From a virus, in IMG/VR virus record IMGVR_UViG_3300035698_012139, positions 1 through 42,751 of that record: 42,751 nt of DNA; one strand, 5' to 3'. This document shows, one piece after another, positions 16,758 to 25,990 of this stretch. Made by a program: the position numbers and the translations under genes. The stretch's first letter is position 1. Each line of letters starts with the position of its first letter. The notes under the pieces were generated by a model, which ran no database searches, had not been told where the DNA came from, and worked only from the letters and a program-made list of their open reading frames with translations.

Positions 16758-17257
16758 TGCCGATGTTCGACCCCTTCAAACTAAAGGTTCTCAAGGCGCT
16801 CACAGCCGCGCTAGAGGACATCACCATCGCCAACGGATACCAGCACGATCTCACGGACGCGGTGTTCCGTGGCCGTCTACTGCTGACGGAGGAGGACCCG
16901 GATACCTGTGTGGCGATCAATGAGCCGCCCCAGATTCCCGACACCCTGGACTCGCCTGCCGATTCTACTTTGGTGAAAACCGTCCACCCCTTGCTCGTCC
17001 AGGGGTTCGTCCCTGACGACCGAAAGAACCCGACCGACCCGGCGTACCGCCTGCTGGCAGACGTGCAAAAACGTCTCGCCCTAGAGCGCACCCGGTCGCG
17101 CGGACATGACATCCTGGGCCTCGGGACGCGCATCGGCGCGCTCAAGATCGGCCAGGCTGTCGTACGCATGCCCGACAAGCTGATCTCAGACGACAGCTTC
17201 TTCTGGCTACCGGTCACGCTGGAGTACGCAGAGGACCTGCGAAATCCCTTTGCGTGA
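16757..17257 (+). CDS. Tail terminator, gpU-like
   Basis: This 166-residue protein occupies the U position before the tail-tube gene. Its plan fits tail terminators: an N-terminal helix (KLKVLKALTAALEDI), a beta region (VHPLLVQGFVP), then LLADVQKRLAL and a C-terminal LPVTLEYAEDLRNPF, the kind of ending seen in gpU-like proteins. These hexamers cap the completed tail tube. Confidence 0.7.
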   Translation: MPMFDPFKLKVLKALTAALEDITIANGYQHDLTDAVFRGRLLLTEEDPDTCVAINEPPQIPDTLDSPADSTLVKTVHPLLVQGFVPDDRKNPTDPAYRLLADVQKRLALERTRSRGHDILGLGTRIGALKIGQAVVRMPDKLISDDSFFWLPVTLEYAEDLRNPFA

Positions 17258-17264
17258 CCCGGCT

Positions 17265-17284
17265 TTCATCTGTAAGGTGAATAT
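17265..17284 (+). promoter_or_regulatory. AGGTGAA dyad before the tail-tube gene
   Basis: TTCATCT-GTA-AGGTGAA lies in the 50-bp gap before the tail-tube gene and matches the 13750 site in 14 of 14 arm positions. A separate ribosome-binding site (AAAGAGGAA) follows, so this motif is not needed for translation. Probable promoter/operator. Confidence 0.55.
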
Positions 17285-17307
17285 TAACTCAAAAGAGGAA
17301 TAACGAC

Positions 17308-18081
17308 ATGCCTGAAACGAACCACGTACTTGGCAAGGGTGAACTGCACTTTGACCCCTTCGTCACCGGCACCAACACGAAAACTGGCGAGCAATACTTC
17401 GGCAACACGCCGTCGTTCGGCATCACGGTCGAAGCGCAGAAAGTTGACCACTTCAACTCCGACCGGGGCCTGAACGAAAAAGACCTCACGGTCACCATCT
17501 CGGTGAACCGCTCCGGGTCGTTCGTGACCGACAACATCATCGCCGACACCCTGGCCAAGATGTTCTTGGGCAGCGCCGCCGTCCTGTCGCAGGCCAGCGA
17601 GACTGCCACCATGGAATCGATCACCGTCCTCCAGGACCGCACCTACCAAGTCGGTGCGTCGGATGCGCTGCCCTCGGGCAAGCGCAGCGTGACCATCACC
17701 TCGGTAACCAGCGTTGGCGGTGCCACCGTACACGTCCTGGACACCGACTACACCGTTGACGCGGAATTGGGTCGGGTCTTCATCATTGAAGGCGGCGGGA
17801 TCGCGGACGGAACGGAAGTCGAGATCACCTACGACGTGGCTGCGCATTCGCGCAAGCAGACGATCTCGGGCACGGAGTCGATCTACGGCGCGCTTCGGTT
17901 CATCGCCTACAACAACGCAGGCGAGCAGACCGACTACTACATGCCGAAGGTCTCGTTGATGCCGAACGGTGAGTTCTCGCTGAAAGGCGACGACTTCCAG
18001 CAGATCAGCTTCACGGTGGACATTCTCAAAGACGGCAACAAGCCCGCCGTCCTGGCAGACGGTCGAGCTTTCATCGCCTGA
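17308..18081 (+). CDS. Major tail tube protein (gpV-like)
   Basis: This 257-residue beta-rich protein lies directly before the tail chaperones, the standard place of the tail-tube gene. HVLGKGELHFDPF at the start, VTISVNRSGSFVTDNI, TYDVAAHSRKQTISGTESIYGALRF and a Q-rich end (GDDFQQISFTVDILKD) are typical of siphophage tube proteins. It probably carries a small Ig-like or beta insertion (about 110-175). Its own upstream motif suggests high, separate expression. Confidence 0.88.
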   Translation: MPETNHVLGKGELHFDPFVTGTNTKTGEQYFGNTPSFGITVEAQKVDHFNSDRGLNEKDLTVTISVNRSGSFVTDNIIADTLAKMFLGSAAVLSQASETATMESITVLQDRTYQVGASDALPSGKRSVTITSVTSVGGATVHVLDTDYTVDAELGRVFIIEGGGIADGTEVEITYDVAAHSRKQTISGTESIYGALRFIAYNNAGEQTDYYMPKVSLMPNGEFSLKGDDFQQISFTVDILKDGNKPAVLADGRAFIA

Positions 18082-18122
18082 TCCGGCACCTGAACTCAGC
18101 CCACACATAGGAGGAGCAACCT

Positions 18123-18596
18123 ATGCCACCCAACGGTCTAGAGTCTTTCGAGCCTCAATCCGAAACAGTCAAACTTCCGAACGGCGGTGAGTTCGCCGTT
18201 CGGGGTCTGGCCCTGGAAGATTTCTCGGTTCTTATCCGCAAACACCACGACCCGATCAACGCGCTGTTCGAGAAGTACGTCGCGGAAGCAGCGGCCCACG
18301 CCATCGACCAGCAAACGACCGGCGGCAAGATGAACTTGGCCGACATCCAAGGCGTCGTGCTTGAAGCCCTGGAGGAAGCGCCGCCGCTCATCGGCGACGT
18401 GATCGCCCGGGCGTCCGGTCTGTCGGAGGAGAACGCCTTCCGCGCTCGGCTGCTCCCGCTCGGTGTGCAGATCGACACCATCGAGAAGATCGTGCGTCTG
18501 ACCCTGGAGGCGGAGGGCGGCTTGGAAAAGTTCGCCGAGCGGATTTCGCAACTGGGGAGCAGCCTAACCGGCATCGCGGCGAACGCCTCTCACTAA
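18123..18596 (+). CDS. Tail assembly chaperone G-like
   Basis: This 157-residue protein sits between tube and tape measure. LPNGGEFAVRGLALEDFSVL near the N-terminus is the usual tail-chaperone signature, followed by helical acidic sequence. A GGAGGAG ribosome-binding site is present (about 18111-18117). The downstream T reading frame overlaps in the -1 frame, so part of the product is probably extended by frameshifting as in lambda G/GT. Confidence 0.8.
   Translation: MPPNGLESFEPQSETVKLPNGGEFAVRGLALEDFSVLIRKHHDPINALFEKYVAEAAAHAIDQQTTGGKMNLADIQGVVLEALEEAPPLIGDVIARASGLSEENAFRARLLPLGVQIDTIEKIVRLTLEAEGGLEKFAERISQLGSSLTGIAANASH
18524..18560 (+). other. Candidate -1 frameshift region for G-T
   Basis: The -1 frame is open from before 18520 through to 18832. 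Two candidate slip points lie in the G frame: G-GAA-AAG (18524-18530) and CTG-GGG-AGC (18552-18560). Neither is a perfect X-XXY-YYZ heptamer. The post-slip reading continues sensibly as LSLNDWVAGLREMVSLLQAHG. Confidence 0.45.
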
Positions 18597-18622
18597 ACGA
18601 CTGGGTCGCGGGCCTGCGGGAG

Positions 18623-18832
18623 ATGGTCAGTCTCCTACAGGCCCACGGCCACCCCCAGGCCCGCCACTACCCGGTGCCGTATCTTTGGATGGAGACGCAG
18701 ATCGTGCGACAGCGAGTGAACAGAGACCACGCCACCCAGGCCACCCTCCTCCAACTCGCGGTCGCTTCGATCATGTCTAAGGACGGCGGCAAACTTTTCC
18801 AGAAGCGCATCACCGCACTGACGGAGACGTAA
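18623..18832 (+). CDS. Tail chaperone T domain (made as G-T fusion)
   Basis: The T part reads LNDWVAGLREMVSLLQAHG then YPVPYLWMETQIVRQRVNRD, the known pattern of the T half of siphophage tail chaperones, and ends one base before the tape-measure start. The first ATG at 18623 has a purine stretch too close to serve as a normal ribosome-binding site. The frame is -1 relative to G and stays open through the end of G. Synthesis by frameshift is therefore the likely route, and the true coding part starts earlier than 18623. Confidence 0.7.
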   Translation: MVSLLQAHGHPQARHYPVPYLWMETQIVRQRVNRDHATQATLLQLAVASIMSKDGGKLFQKRITALTET

Positions 18833-18833
18833 G

Positions 18834-21800
18834 ATGGCTTCGCGCGACGTTCAACTCATCATCAAAGCGAAAGACGATGCCTCCAAGGCCTTCAAAGCAG
18901 TTAACGCCGCCCTGGAGGACCTGGTCGGCATCCAAGGCCGTGTCACGGACGGGTCCAGCGATATGTCGCGCGCTCTGGATGCCGGGGAGGCGGACGCCAA
19001 GGGACTCGCAAAGGCCCTCGGCAAGGATACTGCCGGTGCCGCTGACAAGGCCCAGGCGGCCTACAAGCGTGTCGGCGATGCGGTGGACACCGCACGGACG
19101 AAGTTCAAGGCCCAGCAGGGCGATCTGGCCGAGAGCGAGGCCGCCTACAGGGCGCTCAAGGCACAGACCGACTCTGCGGCCAAAGCCATCGAGAAAATGC
19201 GCGCCAAGGTCGGCCCGTTCAACGACGGGTTCGAGGACCGGCTGCGCGCGGGCGAGAAGCAATACAAAGCGCTGAACCGGGAAGTCTCCCGCCTGGCCCC
19301 CACGCTGTCCCGGCAGCAGGGGGCGCTGGATGAGTCCGCGAACAACCTCCAGCACATCGAGAACTCCGCCCTCGCGGCGAGCGTGGCCCTGGGCCAGTTC
19401 GAACGCGGCCAACGCAAGATCGCGATGGGTAACGGGACAGAGGCGCAGCGCAAGCTGGCCGCAGGGTTCCGGGAGGTCTCGAACGCCAGCCGCACGACCG
19501 CAGCGGACCAGGCCAAGGTCGCCGCGTCTTTCCGCCAGTCGGAAACCGCCGCCCGTCGTGCTGATCCGTCGATCCGTAAAGTCGTCCGCGAACTGCTCCG
19601 GCTCGGCCCCGCTGCCGACCAGGCCGCCGCAGGCATGATGCGCGGTGCGCGCGGGGCCACCAACATGCGCCTCGCGATGGCTGCGTTCTACGGGGACAGC
19701 CGCAAGGCGCTCTCCCTGATGCAGCGCATCCGGGGCGAGGTGTTGTCGATGACGGCCAGCTTCGTTGGCTTCTACGGCGTATTTCGCACCGGGCAGTCCT
19801 TCCTGGACGCGTTCCAGACGATGGAAGCGGCGCAGACTCGATTGAGCGCAGCGTTCGACCAGAACGCCAAGCGCACGGGCGCAGAGATCGCGTACCTGCA
19901 AAAAGAGGCCGAACGGCTCGGCGTCTCGTTCGGAGTCGTATCCGACAACTATTCGAAATTTCTGATCTCCGGTCAAAAGGCCGGGTTAGGCCTGCAAGAA
20001 ATCCGCACGATCTTCCGGCAAGTCACGGAATCCGGTCGCGTCCTCAAGCTGACCAACGACCAGATCAGCCGCACCTTCGTCGCCCTCACCCAGATCGCCG
20101 GTAAGGGCGTGGCCGGGATGGAAGAAATCCGGCAGCAGATCGGTGACCAGATTCCAGGGGCCGTTGGTATCCTGGCCCAGGCCCTCGGGTACACCTCCGA
20201 GAACATGGGCGAGTTCTTCAAGCGCGTTGAGAACGGTGCGTTGGACTCCCGTACGGCGCTGCTGGCCTTGGGCCGAGGCATGGAGGAAACCTTCGGGGGC
20301 CAACTCGACGGCGCGCTCGACCAGACAGCCGCCAAGATCGGTCGCCTGCAAGACCTCCTGTTCAAGCGCCAACTGACAGCGGCGAACTCCGGTTTCATCG
20401 AAGGCCTGGAGAAGGCCATCGACGGCGTCACGGCGTTCCTGGAGAGCGACGAGGGCGTCCAACTGTTCGAGTCGCTGGGCGCGGCTCTCGGCCAGGTCCT
20501 CGAACTCCTACCAGGCATCGTCTCGAACTTCGGACTGTTCATCACGGCAGCCCAGATATTCATCTCGATCAAGCTGGCCCAGGTTGCCGCCGGTATGGTG
20601 CGCTCGCTGGTGTCGGTCGGCACGGCCAGCTTCGGCACCCGTCGCGCGATGGTCCAGATGAATCGAGTCATCATGGCCGCGTCCCCGGCGTTCGCTGCTG
20701 CGGTCGTCGGTTCCGGTCGCCTCGGGATCGCTCTGCGCGGTCTTCGCCAGGTCATGTTCTCCCTGGTCGCAGTGGGCCGGGGCTTGGTCGCGGCTGTCGG
20801 CGGGCCCATCGGCATACTGGTTGCGGCGCTCTCGTACTTCGCCTTGGACGGCTTGGGCCAGGTCGATGACAGCACGAACACGCTGAACGACACCCTGTCC
20901 CGCCACAAGGCGATGCTGGCCGAGGTACAGGCCGGGTACATCTCGGCGGCTGACGGCGCGACGAACTGGAAAGACGCGCTGGAGAGCGTGAACGAGATCG
21001 AGATGGCCGCGCAACTGGGCCGCCTCCGGGACGAACTCAAGGCCTTCCGGGAAGACTCAGAGAACACGCTGAACACGATGAAGGGCAGCGCCTCCGAGGT
21101 TCGCGCCCTGATGCTGGAGCGCGGGGCCGAAGTGGGTCAACGCCAACTGGTGCGCGATCTTCTCGACGCGGACGCGGCGTTCAACGAAAACCGCATCTCC
21201 GCCAAGGCGTACCTCGACGTGATCGAGCGCGTCCGCAAAGAAGCGCCCGACATGTTCTCTCCGGCTCTCCTGGAGACGATGGTTAAGGTCGCCCGGCGCG
21301 GGATGGAAATCGAAGACGCGATTGCCGAGACCGAAGCCGCCATGCGGTTGATGAACGGCACCGCGACCAACGCCGACAAGGTACTCCTTGGCCTGGCCAA
21401 GGCGTCCGAAGCGGGCGCTGACGCAATGGAAGCCCAGGAAAAGGCCGCCGCTGCCTTCGACAAGAAGCTGGACGAACTGGCCGAGAAGGTCCCCCACCTA
21501 GCCGACGAGATGGAGCGTATAGGTGAGGAGGAGGCGATCAAGCAACTGGCGCTCGACGCCGCCAAGCTGGCGCTGGAGTCCGAGGGCGTTGCGGACGCCT
21601 GGGGCCGGATCGTCACCGCTCTCGGCAACGCGGACGCGTCGGCTGCGGGCGGCGGGTTCATGGCGATGATCCAGGGACTCGGCGGCGCTGCTGAGAAAAT
21701 CATGAAGGCGATGGCCCTGGCCGGTCAGGCGTCGGAGGCGCTGAACAACGCGGGCGACTACGAGGCCCAGTACACCGCCCTCCGCAACAGCCCGGCGGGA

Positions 21801-23432
21801 TCGCAGACCGAGGAGTTGGTGCGCGCGGTCACGGTCGTCGCGGAGAATATGGGCGTGGCGGCAAAAGACCTGCTGACGGCTATGTCCTACGAGACCGGCG
21901 GGACGCTGAACCCGTGGCAAGCTGGCCCGACCACGCAGTACGGGCAGCATCGCGGCTTGATTCAGTGGGGAGAGCCACAGCGGGAGAAGTACGGCGTCTC
22001 CGAAAGCACGTCCGTCACCGACCAAGTGATCGCCGCAGGCCGGTATCTGGAAGACGCCGGAGTCAAAGCGGGCGACGGTTTGCTTCAAATCTACGCCGCG
22101 ATCAACGCGGGTAGCGCGTCCAAGACCGGCGCGAGCGATGCCAACAACGGCGGCGCGCCTGGAACGGTTTTGGATAAGGTCAACGACCAGATGGACGGGC
22201 ACAAAGCCCGTGCCGAGGGCCTTCTGGCCGCCTACGCCGGTATCGTCACCCAGCAGGAAGACTCGCTCGAACTGGAGAAGGACGCCGCCGAGGAGGCCGA
22301 GAAGCGCGCGGAGAAGATCGCCGAGTTCCACGCGGACCAGGACAAGTCCATCGAGAACGAGCAATTCCTTCTTAGCATCAAAGACCAAGCCCTCCTCGAC
22401 CGGGAGGTCGCCACCGCCCTGATGGAGGCGGAGAACGCCGCTGCCAAGCTGGGCACGGAATTGACGGCGGAGCAGCGCGAGCAGATCGAGAAGATCACCC
22501 GCGAGAAGTTCAAGCAGCAGGCTCTCGATGAGCAGCGGGACACCTCACTAGAGAAGGCGAAGGCCCTGGAGGAGGAGGTTTCTCTGCTCCAAGAGCGCCG
22601 GTCGTTCCTGATGGAGCAGGCCAGGTACCAGAAAGAGCAAGGCGACGGTGCCGGGCTGGCGGCCACCAACTCCGAACTGGAGCAGGTGAACGCCGCACTT
22701 GAGGCCGCGACCGCGAAAGCCTTGGCCTTCTGGGAAGCCTTGGGCGGCGAAGGCTCGGCCCGGGCGATCCAGGGACTCAAGCAGACCCAGGCAGAACTCA
22801 AGCGCACCGAATCCACTGCTGTCGTGACCGGCGAACAGATCAGCGCCATGTTCGCGGACGCAGCGGTGAAAGCGTTCGGCAAGCTGGCCGAGAAGATCGC
22901 AGCGGGTGAAGCCACCCTGGCGGACTTCGGCAACGCCTTCCTGGAGATGGCCGCCGATGTGCTGATCCAGATCGGCCAGATGATCCTGAAACAACTGATC
23001 TTCAACGCGATCTCCGGGATGATGGGCGGCCCGGGCGCTGCCTCGGGCGGTGCCGGTGGCGCTATAGCAGGCGCGATCAACAGCCTGTTCCACGGCGGCG
23101 GGATCGCGGGCGGCTCGGCTCAAAAGCGCACGACCAGCCCCATCGCGTTCGCCAACGCGGTTCGCTACCACGGCGGCGGAATCGCCGGTCTGCGGCCCAA
23201 CGAGGTGCCTGCGGTTCTGGAGGAGGGCGAGGAGGTCCTGACGAAAAGCGATCCGCGCCACATGTTCAACGGCGGCGCTGCGGCGAAGCTACCGGACTGG
23301 AAGATCGTCAACGCCTTCGACGGCACGAGTTTCCTCGACCAGGCGCTCTCCACCCCGAGCGGGATCGAACTGGTCGTGAACTTCATGCGCCAGAACTCCG
23401 ACACCCTGAACTCTGCTTTGGGGATTCGTTAG
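18834..23432 (+). CDS. Tape measure protein with lysozyme-like insert
   Basis: This 1532-residue tail-length ruler starts with long coiled-coil/helical sequence (about 1-260) and the conserved tape-measure N-domain around 310-520 (FGVVSDNYSKFLISGQKAGL, GMEEIRQQIGDQIPGAVGIL). Hydrophobic segments lie at about 560-690. A lysozyme/transglycosylase-like insert lies at about 990-1110 (LLTAMSYETGG with a candidate catalytic Glu, then QHRGLIQWGEPQREKYG). More coiled coil follows, and then a lambda-type C-domain (ADFGNAFLEMAADVLIQIGQ) and PNEVPAVLEEGEEVLT near the end. The insert would open peptidoglycan during DNA entry. At about 10 residues per 1.5 nm of tail, typical for such rulers, the tail should be well over 150 nm. 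Confidence 0.93.
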   Translation: MASRDVQLIIKAKDDASKAFKAVNAALEDLVGIQGRVTDGSSDMSRALDAGEADAKGLAKALGKDTAGAADKAQAAYKRVGDAVDTARTKFKAQQGDLAESEAAYRALKAQTDSAAKAIEKMRAKVGPFNDGFEDRLRAGEKQYKALNREVSRLAPTLSRQQGALDESANNLQHIENSALAASVALGQFERGQRKIAMGNGTEAQRKLAAGFREVSNASRTTAADQAKVAASFRQSETAARRADPSIRKVVRELLRLGPAADQAAAGMMRGARGATNMRLAMAAFYGDSRKALSLMQRIRGEVLSMTASFVGFYGVFRTGQSFLDAFQTMEAAQTRLSAAFDQNAKRTGAEIAYLQKEAERLGVSFGVVSDNYSKFLISGQKAGLGLQEIRTIFRQVTESGRVLKLTNDQISRTFVALTQIAGKGVAGMEEIRQQIGDQIPGAVGILAQALGYTSENMGEFFKRVENGALDSRTALLALGRGMEETFGGQLDGALDQTAAKIGRLQDLLFKRQLTAANSGFIEGLEKAIDGVTAFLESDEGVQLFESLGAALGQVLELLPGIVSNFGLFITAAQIFISIKLAQVAAGMVRSLVSVGTASFGTRRAMVQMNRVIMAASPAFAAAVVGSGRLGIALRGLRQVMFSLVAVGRGLVAAVGGPIGILVAALSYFALDGLGQVDDSTNTLNDTLSRHKAMLAEVQAGYISAADGATNWKDALESVNEIEMAAQLGRLRDELKAFREDSENTLNTMKGSASEVRALMLERGAEVGQRQLVRDLLDADAAFNENRISAKAYLDVIERVRKEAPDMFSPALLETMVKVARRGMEIEDAIAETEAAMRLMNGTATNADKVLLGLAKASEAGADAMEAQEKAAAAFDKKLDELAEKVPHLADEMERIGEEEAIKQLALDAAKLALESEGVADAWGRIVTALGNADASAAGGGFMAMIQGLGGAAEKIMKAMALAGQASEALNNAGDYEAQYTALRNSPAGSQTEELVRAVTVVAENMGVAAKDLLTAMSYETGGTLNPWQAGPTTQYGQHRGLIQWGEPQREKYGVSESTSVTDQVIAAGRYLEDAGVKAGDGLLQIYAAINAGSASKTGASDANNGGAPGTVLDKVNDQMDGHKARAEGLLAAYAGIVTQQEDSLELEKDAAEEAEKRAEKIAEFHADQDKSIENEQFLLSIKDQALLDREVATALMEAENAAAKLGTELTAEQREQIEKITREKFKQQALDEQRDTSLEKAKALEEEVSLLQERRSFLMEQARYQKEQGDGAGLAATNSELEQVNAALEAATAKALAFWEALGGEGSARAIQGLKQTQAELKRTESTAVVTGEQISAMFADAAVKAFGKLAEKIAAGEATLADFGNAFLEMAADVLIQIGQMILKQLIFNAISGMMGGPGAASGGAGGAIAGAINSLFHGGGIAGGSAQKRTTSPIAFANAVRYHGGGIAGLRPNEVPAVLEEGEEVLTKSDPRHMFNGGAAAKLPDWKIVNAFDGTSFLDQALSTPSGIELVVNFMRQNSDTLNSALGIR

Positions 23433-23433
23433 C

Positions 23434-24627
23434 ATGGCGCAGATTCTCGAAAGGATCGGTCGGATCGCCGTGACGCAACCGGACTGGCGCAGCCCCGTTC
23501 AGGTCGCGTTCGAGTTCAAGACGTGGGTGGGCGAATCCTACGACGGCACCGAGACTCGTGACGCGCTGCGCACCCGCGCCCGGGTGGAACTGGAGTTCCG
23601 GTCGCTTCTGACGGCTGCCGGTATCCGGCGGCACCAGGCCGATCTGTCGGAGTCTATCCACGCGCCCTTCATTCTTCAATCGCCCTGGCGTGAGGCTGCG
23701 CTGGCCGCTGACGTTGCGGCCTTCGCGAACACGATCACGATCACAAGCCCACCGGTCTGGGTCGCACCCGGGGCGCACCTCATCGTAGAGTCAGATACCC
23801 GGCAAGAGGCGGTGGAGGTCACCAGCGTTACGGGGGACGTGGTGACCCTGGTGAACCCTATCGAGTGGGATTTCTCTGCTGGAGGCAAGGTGCGCCACGC
23901 CTACATGGCGCGAGCAGCCGAGACGGTGGACTTCCGCGCGGAGACCTCGAACCTGTGGTCAGGCAACGTCGAATATCGCGCCGACCCGGGCACCGATCCG
24001 CAGTCCTACGCACCCGCGACCCCGGAGACGTTCGAGGGCGTTGAAGTTTTCCTGACGAAGCCGAACTGGCGGGAGAAGCCCCGCCTCACCTTCGCGGAAA
24101 CGCGCGAGACGAGCGACAGCGGGCGCGGCGTGATCGAGACCGAATCCCGCACGGGCTACGTGACGTTGCGAGAAAACCTGGAGTTCCTTGGGGCCAACAC
24201 CGAGGCCGCCGAGGCGCTGATTGCGTTCTTCCTCCGCCAGAAGGGCCGTCGCGGTTCGTTCTGGATGCCGACCTGGCAGAGCGACCTGGCCGCCGTCGAG
24301 AACCCCGTCGCCGTCAGCGCTTTCGATGTGCAGGGGGTTGACGCCTTCTACGCCTACAACGGTTCGCCGGTCTTCAATGTCGTGATCGCGCACGGCTCAG
24401 ACGGGTCCCACCAGCTAAACCGCGTCACCGGAGTCGCTCTGAACGGTGTGAACACCACGTTCACCTTCGCAGACGACTGGACGGTTGCTGTCACGACCGA
24501 GACCCGGCTGTCGTGGTGCCCACGTTGGCGGTTCGCAGCCGACCGGCTGGAGGTGAACTGGCGCTCGAACGCAGTCGCCGAGACGACGTTTTCCCTAATG
24601 ACATTGCCGAACGAGGAGCCTGTCTGA
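23434..24627 (+). CDS. Distal/minor tail protein
   Basis: This 397-residue protein follows the tape measure, the lambda M or distal-tail position. It is beta-rich with Trp motifs (TQPDWRSPVQVAFEFKTW, KPNWREKPRLTF) and ends in LEVNWRSNAVAETTFSLMTLP. Repeated WR-type strands around residues 19 and 211 suggest an internal duplication. It shares TGATG with the next gene. Family is not certain. Confidence 0.6.
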   Translation: MAQILERIGRIAVTQPDWRSPVQVAFEFKTWVGESYDGTETRDALRTRARVELEFRSLLTAAGIRRHQADLSESIHAPFILQSPWREAALAADVAAFANTITITSPPVWVAPGAHLIVESDTRQEAVEVTSVTGDVVTLVNPIEWDFSAGGKVRHAYMARAAETVDFRAETSNLWSGNVEYRADPGTDPQSYAPATPETFEGVEVFLTKPNWREKPRLTFAETRETSDSGRGVIETESRTGYVTLRENLEFLGANTEAAEALIAFFLRQKGRRGSFWMPTWQSDLAAVENPVAVSAFDVQGVDAFYAYNGSPVFNVVIAHGSDGSHQLNRVTGVALNGVNTTFTFADDWTVAVTTETRLSWCPRWRFAADRLEVNWRSNAVAETTFSLMTLPNEEPV

Positions 24628-25544
24628 TGGCGTTCAGCGACTACGAAAATGCGCGGGAGCGCGGACAGCCGGTCGAACTGTTCCAGTTCACCTACGGCGT
24701 TGAGGCCGACGGCGAGACGCCGATCTACTACGCCTACACGGACGGCGAGGACGAGATCGAGCATGACTCGATCATCTACAAGCCGTTGCCGGGCCTCGTC
24801 CGGTCGAAGTTCGAGAGCAAGGGGAAACTGGGGGCGAACGAGGTTCGTGTGACCGTGCCCCGGGACTCCGAGGTTTCCGATCTGTTTCGAATCTACCCCC
24901 CGGGCCGGGTGGTCACCGTCGCGATCCGCCAAGGACACGTGCCCGGCGAGACAGACCCGGCGAGTTGGCTGCTGGGCGAGAGCTTCCCCGTGGCCTGGCT
25001 GGGTCGGGTGCTGGAAGCCTCGCGCACCGGTTCCAAGACCGTTCTTGTGTGCGAGGCGTCGAGCGCGTCCATGAAACGCCCCGGGCTTCGTCGGCACTAC
25101 CAATGGCCCTGCGGCCTGGTTCTCTACGGCGAGCGGTGCCAGGCCAACAAGGCAGCGGCGACCACGGCCTCCACGGCCTCCGTCATCAGCGGCAACGCCG
25201 TCACGCTTTCGGGGACCTGGCAGAAGCAGGTGCCCGTTGATGTCGAGGACCCGGGCGGCGCGCAGACGGACGTGGGCGCGTCCTACTACACTGGCGGGTT
25301 GCTGGAGTGGGACGGGCCGCTCGGGCGCGAGCGACGGTCGATCCTGCGCGTGAGCGGCACCGACATCCTGATCCTGGCCGGGCCTGCGACGAACCTGGAG
25401 GTGGCCGGAGCGGTCGAGGTCAGCCTGGGCTGTCCTCACACCCTGACGGACGGCTGCACGTACCTGCACGACAACGCGGTCAACTACGGCGGGCACCCCT
25501 TCATCCCCGCCAACAACCCGCTCAACCAGAACAACCACACGTAA
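24627..25544 (+). CDS. Tail-tip protein (gpL/BR0599-like), probable Fe-S site
   Basis: The 305-residue protein starts at ATG 24627 on the overlapping stop. The N-terminal part (1-150) is a beta domain with SKFESKGKLGANEVRVTVP. The C-terminal part has four spaced cysteines: C162 and C171 (WPCGLVLYGERC) and C269 and C277 (LGCPHTLTDGC), followed by a GGHPFIPANNP end. This is the pattern of lambda gpL and of phage_BR0599/GTA hub proteins; lambda gpL is known to bind an iron-sulfur cluster. A hub role at the tail tip fits its place before J. Confidence 0.75.
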   Translation: MAFSDYENARERGQPVELFQFTYGVEADGETPIYYAYTDGEDEIEHDSIIYKPLPGLVRSKFESKGKLGANEVRVTVPRDSEVSDLFRIYPPGRVVTVAIRQGHVPGETDPASWLLGESFPVAWLGRVLEASRTGSKTVLVCEASSASMKRPGLRRHYQWPCGLVLYGERCQANKAAATTASTASVISGNAVTLSGTWQKQVPVDVEDPGGAQTDVGASYYTGGLLEWDGPLGRERRSILRVSGTDILILAGPATNLEVAGAVEVSLGCPHTLTDGCTYLHDNAVNYGGHPFIPANNPLNQNNHT

Positions 25545-25553
25545 GGCGCGATT

Positions 25554-25790
25554 ATGGCATTTTTCGCCACCCTACTGGTCAGCCTGGTCCTCCAGGTCAT
25601 CGGCTACATGCTCATGCCCAAGCCGAAGAAGCCGAAGCCGCTTTCGGTCGATGACCTCAAGGACCCTACGGCGGAAGCTGGGCGACCGATCCCGGTGGTC
25701 TTCGGCAGCCTGACCGTGAAAGGCCTCAACATCCTCTGGTACGGCGACAAAGACATCCATCTCCGCAAGGCGTCGGGAGGCAAGAAATGA
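25554..25790 (+). CDS. Small tail-tip protein with membrane-like N-terminus
   Basis: This 78-residue protein begins with a hydrophobic segment (FFATLLVSLVLQVIGYML) and a Lys/Pro stretch, then APTAEAGRPIPVVFG-like sequence (TAEAGRPIPVVFGSLTVKG) common to small proteins encoded just before J in this phage group. Position resembles lambda I. Specific role unknown. It overlaps the next gene by ATGA. Confidence 0.65.
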   Translation: MAFFATLLVSLVLQVIGYMLMPKPKKPKPLSVDDLKDPTAEAGRPIPVVFGSLTVKGLNILWYGDKDIHLRKASGGKK

Positions 25791-25990
25791 CCGACGTAGT
25801 GACGATCCACCACTGCCGGAAGGGGGGCTACTGCGTCTCGGGTGTCAAGAAGCACTGCAAGACGCTGGGCCTGGACTTTGTCCGCCTCGTGAAAACCGGA
25901 ATCCCGATTTCGGAAATCGAACATCTGAACGACGCAATCGTGCAGCGGTGCATCGGCATCGCCCGCGCAGAGGAGGCTGACAATGGGTAG
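25787..25990 (+). CDS. Small Cys-containing tail-cluster protein, unknown
   Basis: This 67-residue protein has four cysteines (C10, C16, C24, C55) in HHCRKGGYCVSGVKKHC and later sequence. GLDFVRLVKTGIPISEIEHLNDAI is a pattern recalled from small genes between hub and J in related phages. No function is assigned. It overlaps both neighbours (ATGA at the start, 8 nt at the end). Confidence 0.65.
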   Translation: MTDVVTIHHCRKGGYCVSGVKKHCKTLGLDFVRLVKTGIPISEIEHLNDAIVQRCIGIARAEEADNG

